Positions 34,073-39,080 of a DNA stretch of 39,080 nucleotides are shown here, in pieces (position 1 is the first letter of the stretch; every line of letters begins with the position of its first letter). The stretch is from Clostridia bacterium (lineage in GTDB: Bacteria; Bacillota_A; Clostridia; Christensenellales; Aristaeellaceae). Under the pieces are notes generated by a model. It worked only from the letters and a program-made list of their open reading frames with translations. It was not told where the DNA came from and searched no databases. The stretch lies in the NCBI GenBank assembly GCA_017530275.1, contig JAFXMP010000319.1, forward strand, positions 1 to 39,080. Reading direction: 5' to 3'. Both the position numbers and the translations under genes were made by a program.

Positions 34073-37000
34073 AAAAAAGAGTCCTGTGCTTTCAGCTGCT
34101 GATCCTGCTGCTGTGGGTTGGTTCTGCCTGTGCGGAAAGCGCCGGCGGCTGGATCACCAGCCGGGAAGATTTGAACGGCAAGCGCATGGGCATCGTGACG
34201 GGGACCAGCTTTGAAGCGCCTACGCTGCAATACTTCCCCGACAGCCAGCACCTGTATTTCAGCACCAACAGCGACGTGGTCACCGCTCTGACCAATAACA
34301 AGATCGACGGTTTCCTGGCCGACGAGCCGGTGATCCGCATGATTTGCAAGGAAGTGCCGGAGATCACCTATCTGGCTGAGAAGATCACCCAGGACGACTA
34401 TGCTTTCGGCTTTGCCAAGAACAGCGAACGGGCGGACAGGATCAGGGGCCAGTTCAATGAAATGCTGACGCAGATCATGGCAGGCGGCACCCTGAATGCC
34501 CTGTACGACAAGTGGTTCGGCGACGACGAAGCCGCGAAGACGGTCGATCTGACGGGGTTCAGCGGTGAAAACGGCACGCTGAACGTGGTCACCAACTGCA
34601 CGAACATCCCCTTTTCCTATATCAAGGATGGGAAAATGGCCGGTATCGCCATTGAACTTACGGAAATGTTCTGCCGCAGGTATGGCTATACCCCTTCTAT
34701 TGAGGACGTGGACGCCGCGGCCCGTATCCCCGGCATCGTCACCGGAAAATATGATATGTGCGCCGCCCCCCTGACGATCACGGAAGAACGCAGGGAGAGC
34801 ATCAATTTTTCCGACCCCTATTATCAGGGCGGTATCGTGCTGGCTGTGCGGAAAGCGGATGTTTCCGCGCAAACGGCGGAAAAAGAGGAACCCTCCGTTT
34901 CTTCTCCGATGGATGTCAAGCGCATGGGCATCGTGACGGGAACCAGCTTTGAAGCGCCCACGCTGCAATTTTTCCCCGGCAGCGAATACCTCTACTATAA
35001 CAGCTACACCGACGTGGCCGCCGCTCTGATCAATCAGAAAATCGACGGCTTCCTGGGCGACGAACCGGCGCTGCGCATCCTGGTGGGCGAGGTGCCGGAA
35101 ATCACCTATCTGCCTGAAAAACTGGTCAGCGACGAATACGCCTTCGGTTTTGGCAAGAGCGGACAGCGGCCGGATATGCTGCGGAGGCAGTTCAATGAAA
35201 TGCTGGCGGAAATCAAGGCCGACGGCACCCTGGAAGCGCTGGGCAATAAGTGGTTTGGCGACGACGAAGCCGCAAAAGTCGTGGATCTGAAGAACGGATA
35301 CTCCGGCGAAAACGGCAAATTGAACGTCGTGACCACTGCCACCGACGTGCCTTTCTCCTATGTGAAGGATAATCAGTATGTCGGCCTGTCCATTGAATTG
35401 GTGGAGATGTTCTGCCGCCGCTTTGGCTACACGCCGGTCATCGCTGATGTGGACTTTTCCGCCCGCATGCCCGGCCTGGTCAGCGGCAAATACGATATGT
35501 GCGCTTCCTCCATGGCAATCACCGAGGAACGCAAGGAAAGCATCAGCTTTTCCGAACCCTTCTATCAGGGCGGCATCGTACTGGCTGTGCGGAAAGCGGA
35601 TGCGCCCGCCCAAACAGCGGAAAGCGCCGGCCTTTCCGGGCAGAGTACGGTTTCTGGCCTGGACGCCTTGAACGGCAAGCGTATCGGCGTACTGACCGGC
35701 ACCACCTGCGCCACGGACGCTGAAGCGCGTTTGCCCGACGCAATCATCGTACATGCGAACAACATGGCGGATGAGCTGGCCATGCTGCGCGCCGGAAAGG
35801 TAGACGCCATCGTATCGGATGAAATCATGTTCCGCTACCTGCAAATAGAAAACGACGACCTGGAAGTGCTGACAGAAAAGTTTTCAAGTATTTCCTTAGC
35901 TCCGATCTTTACCAGGAGCGAGAAGGGGCGTGCGCTTTGCGAGGAATACAATGCGTTTGTGCAAAAGCTGTGGGCGGACGGAACGATGGACGCGCTTCAG
36001 GAGGTATGGTTAGGAAAGGACGAAAGCCTGAGAACCGTGCTGGATTATGAAGCCCTGCCGGATGTGAACGGCACGCTGACCATGGCAGTGGACGCTAACC
36101 TCGTGCCCTTTGCTTACGTGAAGGATGGCAGGATCGTGGGGTATGATGTGGATATTGCCGCCCGGTTCTGCGAAGCCAACGGCTACCGGCTGAAAATCAT
36201 CAATTCCTCCTTCGACGGGGTGCTGGCGTCCGTTCAGAAGGGAAAATGCGATTTTGCTTCCTGCGGCATTACCATCACCGACGAACGGGCGGAGATGGTG
36301 CTGTTTGGAGTGCCGATCCTTTATAGCGGGAACACGGCGGCGGTTTTGAAGCAAAAGGACGCGTCATCCTCCGCTTCGGCTGCTTCCGGCTATGCTTCTG
36401 TTCAGGATTTGAACGGCAAGCGCATTGGCGTGCAGACCGGCACCACCTTTGATGAAATCGTGCTGGAAACGCTGCCGGACGCGAAAGTGAGCTATTTCAA
36501 CTCCTATCCCGATATGGCCGCCGCGCTGGAAGCCAACAAGATCGACGCTTTCCCGGGCGACGAGCCGGTGATCCGGCTGATGGCGGCGGAGAACGATAAG
36601 CTTACCGTTCTGGAAGACCGCATGGACGATTTTGATTTCGGCATCGCCATGCCCAAAACGGAAGCCGGAGAAAAGCTGCTTGCGGAAATCAACGCCTGGC
36701 TCGCGGACGTAAAGGAGAGCGGGGAACTGACAGCAATCACCCAGAAATGGACGGACGGCCCGGAAAGCGAAAAGACCGTGACGGATTACGCCTCCTTCCC
36801 CGCGCCAAACGGCGTATTGACCCTGGCGACGGAAGGAGCCTACGCTCCCATGAACTATTACCGGAACGGCGAAGTGGTGGGCATGGAAATCGACATGATC
36901 GCCCGGTTCTGCGAAGCGAACGGCTACGGTCTGAAAGTGGTTCCCATGCTGTTTGACGGCATCCTGCCCGCTATCCAGTCCGGGAAAGCGGACTTAGCCG

Positions 37001-38598
37001 CCGCTGGTTTGACCATCACGGAGGAACGGAAGGAAAGCGTGTATTTCTCCGATCCCTATTATACCGGCGGCACGGTGATGGCGATACTCAAGGGCGAAGC
37101 AGCGGCATCCGCACAGCATACGGCAAGCGCGGGCATCGCTTCGATGGACGATCTGAAAAATGCCCGCATCGGCGTACAAACAGGCACCACGGAAGGGCAG
37201 ATGGTCGAAGACCGATTCCCTGAAGCGACGGTGACCTATTATAATTCTACCACCGATTTAGCGGCTGCGCTGTTGAAAAACAAAATTGACAGCTTTCCGT
37301 TGAGCTTTGACGCCCTCGAACCTATCATAAAGGAAAATAACAGGATTACCTATCTTTCAGAGCCTTTAGCAAGTTACGACTGCGGTTTTTCTTTTGGCAA
37401 GACGGAAAGCGGGGAAAAGCTGTGTGCTCAATTCAACGCGTTCCTGCGAGAGATTAAAGCGGACGGCACACTCCGGGAAATACGGGAGAAGTGGGCGGGC
37501 AGCCTGGAACAGGAGCCGGTGGATTACGATGCCCTGCCCAGTACAAACGGAAAGCTGCGCATGGCGACGGAGGCGGCCTATCCGCCGTTCGAGTATGTCA
37601 GCAACGGTCGCTACGCGGGATTAGACGTCGATCTCGCCACCCGTTTTTGTGAAGCCTATGGTTACGGACTGGAAATTGTCGATATGAGCTTTGACGCCGT
37701 TATCGCCTCGGTGCAGACCGGCAAATGCGATTTTGGCGGTTCGGGGATTGAAATTACGGAGGAACGTGCGCAAAACGTTTATTTCTCCGAATCTTACCAC
37801 AACGTTCAATCGGTGATGGCGGTGCTCAAGGCGGAGGATACAGTCGAGGCGACCGCGTCCAGCGGAGCAGAGGAACAATCCTTCTGGGACGGCATCGTTT
37901 CCAGCTTCAACAAAACCTTTATCCGTGAGAATCGCTGGGAGCTGTTTAGGGATGGCGTTCTGACCACCCTGCTTATCACCGTTCTGTCCATTCTGTTCGG
38001 CACGGCATTGGGCTTCATCGTGTTCATGCTCTGCCGGAACGGGAACGTCGTCGCCAACGGCGCCACCCGGTTTTCCATGTGGCTGGTTCAGGGTATGCCC
38101 ATGGTGGTGCTGCTCATGATCCTGTATTACATCATCTTTGGTTCGGTAGCCATCAGCGGCATATTTGTGGCGGTGATCGGGTTTACGCTCACCTTCGGCG
38201 CATCCGTGTTCGGGCTGCTGAAAATGGGCGTTGGCACCATCGACCGGGGCCAGTATGAAGCAGCCTACGCCCTGGGATACGCCAACCGGCGGACCTTCTT
38301 CCGCATCATCCTGCCCCAGGCCATTCCCCATATCCTGCCGGCCTACAAGGGCGAGATCGTGGGCCTCATCAAGGCCACGGCCATCGTGGGCTATATCGCC
38401 GTGCAGGACCTGACCAAGATGGGCGACATCGTGCGCAGCCGCACGTATGAAGCCTTCTTCCCCCTCATTGCCGTGACAGTGATCTACTTTGTGCTGGAAG
38501 GGCTGATGGGTTTCCTGGTCAGCAAGATACAGATTCGGATGAATCCAAAGAAACGGAAGCCCGAATCTATATTAAAGGGGGTGAATGTACATGATTAA
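34069..38598 (+). CDS. ABC amino-acid-type permease fused to a tandem array of ten solute-binding half-domains
   Basis: The 1,509-residue protein has a signal peptide (1-22, cleavage near ACA-ES). Five C-terminal halves of family-3 binding proteins begin near residues 28, 281, 531, 778 and 1026. Five N-terminal halves begin near 168, 415, 667, 914 and 1160. They strictly alternate, starting with a C-half and ending with an N-half. Halves are recognised by GKRMGIVTGTSFE to DGTLEALGNKWFG and by NGKLNVVT to FSxPYYQGG. From residue 1285 a GlnP/HisM-type permease follows, with its EAA loop EAAYALGYANRRTFFRIILP. The ligand is probably an amino acid or similar. ATG 34069 (GTG 34060 possible) follows AGAGGGTG; the ATPase gene follows by overlap. 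Fused GlnP proteins normally have one or two binding domains. Confidence 0.92.
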   Translation: MKKRVLCFQLLILLLWVGSACAESAGGWITSREDLNGKRMGIVTGTSFEAPTLQYFPDSQHLYFSTNSDVVTALTNNKIDGFLADEPVIRMICKEVPEITYLAEKITQDDYAFGFAKNSERADRIRGQFNEMLTQIMAGGTLNALYDKWFGDDEAAKTVDLTGFSGENGTLNVVTNCTNIPFSYIKDGKMAGIAIELTEMFCRRYGYTPSIEDVDAAARIPGIVTGKYDMCAAPLTITEERRESINFSDPYYQGGIVLAVRKADVSAQTAEKEEPSVSSPMDVKRMGIVTGTSFEAPTLQFFPGSEYLYYNSYTDVAAALINQKIDGFLGDEPALRILVGEVPEITYLPEKLVSDEYAFGFGKSGQRPDMLRRQFNEMLAEIKADGTLEALGNKWFGDDEAAKVVDLKNGYSGENGKLNVVTTATDVPFSYVKDNQYVGLSIELVEMFCRRFGYTPVIADVDFSARMPGLVSGKYDMCASSMAITEERKESISFSEPFYQGGIVLAVRKADAPAQTAESAGLSGQSTVSGLDALNGKRIGVLTGTTCATDAEARLPDAIIVHANNMADELAMLRAGKVDAIVSDEIMFRYLQIENDDLEVLTEKFSSISLAPIFTRSEKGRALCEEYNAFVQKLWADGTMDALQEVWLGKDESLRTVLDYEALPDVNGTLTMAVDANLVPFAYVKDGRIVGYDVDIAARFCEANGYRLKIINSSFDGVLASVQKGKCDFASCGITITDERAEMVLFGVPILYSGNTAAVLKQKDASSSASAASGYASVQDLNGKRIGVQTGTTFDEIVLETLPDAKVSYFNSYPDMAAALEANKIDAFPGDEPVIRLMAAENDKLTVLEDRMDDFDFGIAMPKTEAGEKLLAEINAWLADVKESGELTAITQKWTDGPESEKTVTDYASFPAPNGVLTLATEGAYAPMNYYRNGEVVGMEIDMIARFCEANGYGLKVVPMLFDGILPAIQSGKADLAAAGLTITEERKESVYFSDPYYTGGTVMAILKGEAAASAQHTASAGIASMDDLKNARIGVQTGTTEGQMVEDRFPEATVTYYNSTTDLAAALLKNKIDSFPLSFDALEPIIKENNRITYLSEPLASYDCGFSFGKTESGEKLCAQFNAFLREIKADGTLREIREKWAGSLEQEPVDYDALPSTNGKLRMATEAAYPPFEYVSNGRYAGLDVDLATRFCEAYGYGLEIVDMSFDAVIASVQTGKCDFGGSGIEITEERAQNVYFSESYHNVQSVMAVLKAEDTVEATASSGAEEQSFWDGIVSSFNKTFIRENRWELFRDGVLTTLLITVLSILFGTALGFIVFMLCRNGNVVANGATRFSMWLVQGMPMVVLLMILYYIIFGSVAISGIFVAVIGFTLTFGASVFGLLKMGVGTIDRGQYEAAYALGYANRRTFFRIILPQAIPHILPAYKGEIVGLIKATAIVGYIAVQDLTKMGDIVRSRTYEAFFPLIAVTVIYFVLEGLMGFLVSKIQIRMNPKKRKPESILKGVNVHD
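34150..37845 (+). repeat. Five tandem ~740-bp coding repeats (C-half + N-half units)
   Basis: Units start near 34150, 34909, 35658, 36400 and 37144. Units 1 and 2 are offset by exactly 738 bp (246 codons) at the shared CGCATGGGCATCGTGACGGG, with near-identical DNA around it, which marks the youngest duplication. Units 3-5 are more diverged in DNA and protein. The duplication register is C-half then N-half, not that of a whole canonical binding protein. Confidence 0.85.
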
Positions 38599-39080
38599 GA
38601 TCGAGCATTTGAAAAAGGTTTATCCGAATATTACGCCCCTGAAAGATGTGTGCGTGGAAATCCGGGACGGAGACGTGATCTCCGTGATCGGTCCATCGGG
38701 CACGGGGAAAAGCACCCTGCTGCGCTGCATCAACCTGTTGGAAAAGCCGACAGAGGGCCATATCTGGGTGAACGGCACCGACGTGACCGATCCCAAGTGC
38801 GATTTGGGCAAGGTACGGCAGAAGATGGGCATGGTGTTCCAGTCCTTCAACCTGTTCGGACATTTGACAGTCATCGAAAACATCATGCTGGCCCCCATGG
38901 ATTTGCTGGGAAAGAGCAAGCAGGAAGCCTATGAGGAAGGGATGCGGTTACTGCGCACCGTGGGGTTGGCAGAAAAGGCGCTGAACTACCCGGACGAGCT
39001 TTCCGGGGGGCAGAAACAGCGCATCGCCATTGCCCGCACCTTGGCCATGGACACGGATATCATCCTGCTGGACGAGCCCA
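38591..39080 (+). CDS. Polar amino acid ABC transporter ATP-binding protein, GlnQ/HisP-like (partial)
   Basis: This is the ATPase for the fused permease encoded just upstream. About 163 codons are present: Walker A GPSGTGKST (near 34-42), Q-loop VFQSFNLFGHLTVIENI (near 83-99), signature LSGGQKQRIAIARTLAMD (near 137-154) and Walker B IILLDEP at the window edge. The family is about 240-250 residues, so the C-terminal third lies to the right. ATG 38591 follows AAAGGGGGTG and overlaps the permease stop by 8 bases, so the two are co-translated. Confidence 0.96.
   Translation, partial: MIKIEHLKKVYPNITPLKDVCVEIRDGDVISVIGPSGTGKSTLLRCINLLEKPTEGHIWVNGTDVTDPKCDLGKVRQKMGMVFQSFNLFGHLTVIENIMLAPMDLLGKSKQEAYEEGMRLLRTVGLAEKALNYPDELSGGQKQRIAIARTLAMDTDIILLDEP

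Noticed and set aside
34018..35844. A 608-codon open frame on the minus strand, antisense to the binding-protein array
   Set aside because: It mirrors the repeats of the plus-strand gene, has odd His/Gly-rich composition, no ribosome site and no recognisable domain. Long antisense frames are expected in GC-rich coding DNA.
34150..37845. Array as a CRISPR or non-coding satellite
   Set aside because: The units are about 740 bp, all in one open frame, and encode recognisable protein halves. There are no short repeats with unique spacers.

Overview
The window looks like a chromosomal segment from a Gram-positive bacterium of the Bacillota, most likely a gut- or rumen-type Clostridia; the lineage is an inference. 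Supporting signs are strong AGGAGG-type ribosome binding sites, sigma-A promoters, a SAM-I riboswitch, a T-box leader, signal peptides without outer-membrane genes, an OhrR-type regulator and a moderately high GC content. No tRNA, rRNA, CRISPR array or insertion sequence was found.

Left part (1-10,266): metK (cut by the left edge) sits behind a SAM-I riboswitch with its own promoter and terminator hairpin. Next comes a minus-strand operon for an UgpB/A/E-like ABC importer followed by glycerol kinase (glpK), with no ATPase or glycerol-3-phosphate dehydrogenase gene alongside. Both permeases carry extra N-terminal membrane or extracellular parts. A secreted propeller-like protein follows. It is divergent from proS, which lies behind a T-box leader.

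Middle part (10,274-25,187): a PHP-domain gene and sfsA follow a tight minus-strand operon of eight envelope or stress genes. In transcription order these are a large exported membrane protein, an ABC-2 ATPase and permease, a coiled-coil DUF4175-like membrane protein, MoxR AAA+, DUF58, BatA/VWA and a second VWA protein. Most junctions overlap or are separated by only a few bases. A secreted SH3b / double peptidoglycan-binding protein with an unrecognised His-rich C-terminal domain ends this block.

Right part (25,426-32,738): on the plus strand are a Cof-type HAD phosphatase and an MMPL/RND exporter. They are followed by a peroxide-stress-like group: an OhrR-type regulator with its reactive Cys and a 7-3-7 palindrome at its own start site, a radical SAM protein, a glutathione peroxidase, a flavodoxin and a CDF metal exporter. 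A decayed membrane ORF lies among them.

Far right (32,739-39,080): a gene graveyard holds a 5'-truncated FMN-reductase remnant and a broken DUF3089 gene. A 24-codon ORF then overlaps, ATGA-style, the start of a 1,509-residue polypeptide. That polypeptide carries five C-terminal halves and five N-terminal halves of family-3 solute-binding proteins in strict alternation, starting with a C-half and ending with an N-half, fused to an amino-acid-type ABC permease. Its ATPase gene follows and is cut by the right edge. This permuted array of half-domains is the most unusual object in the window.
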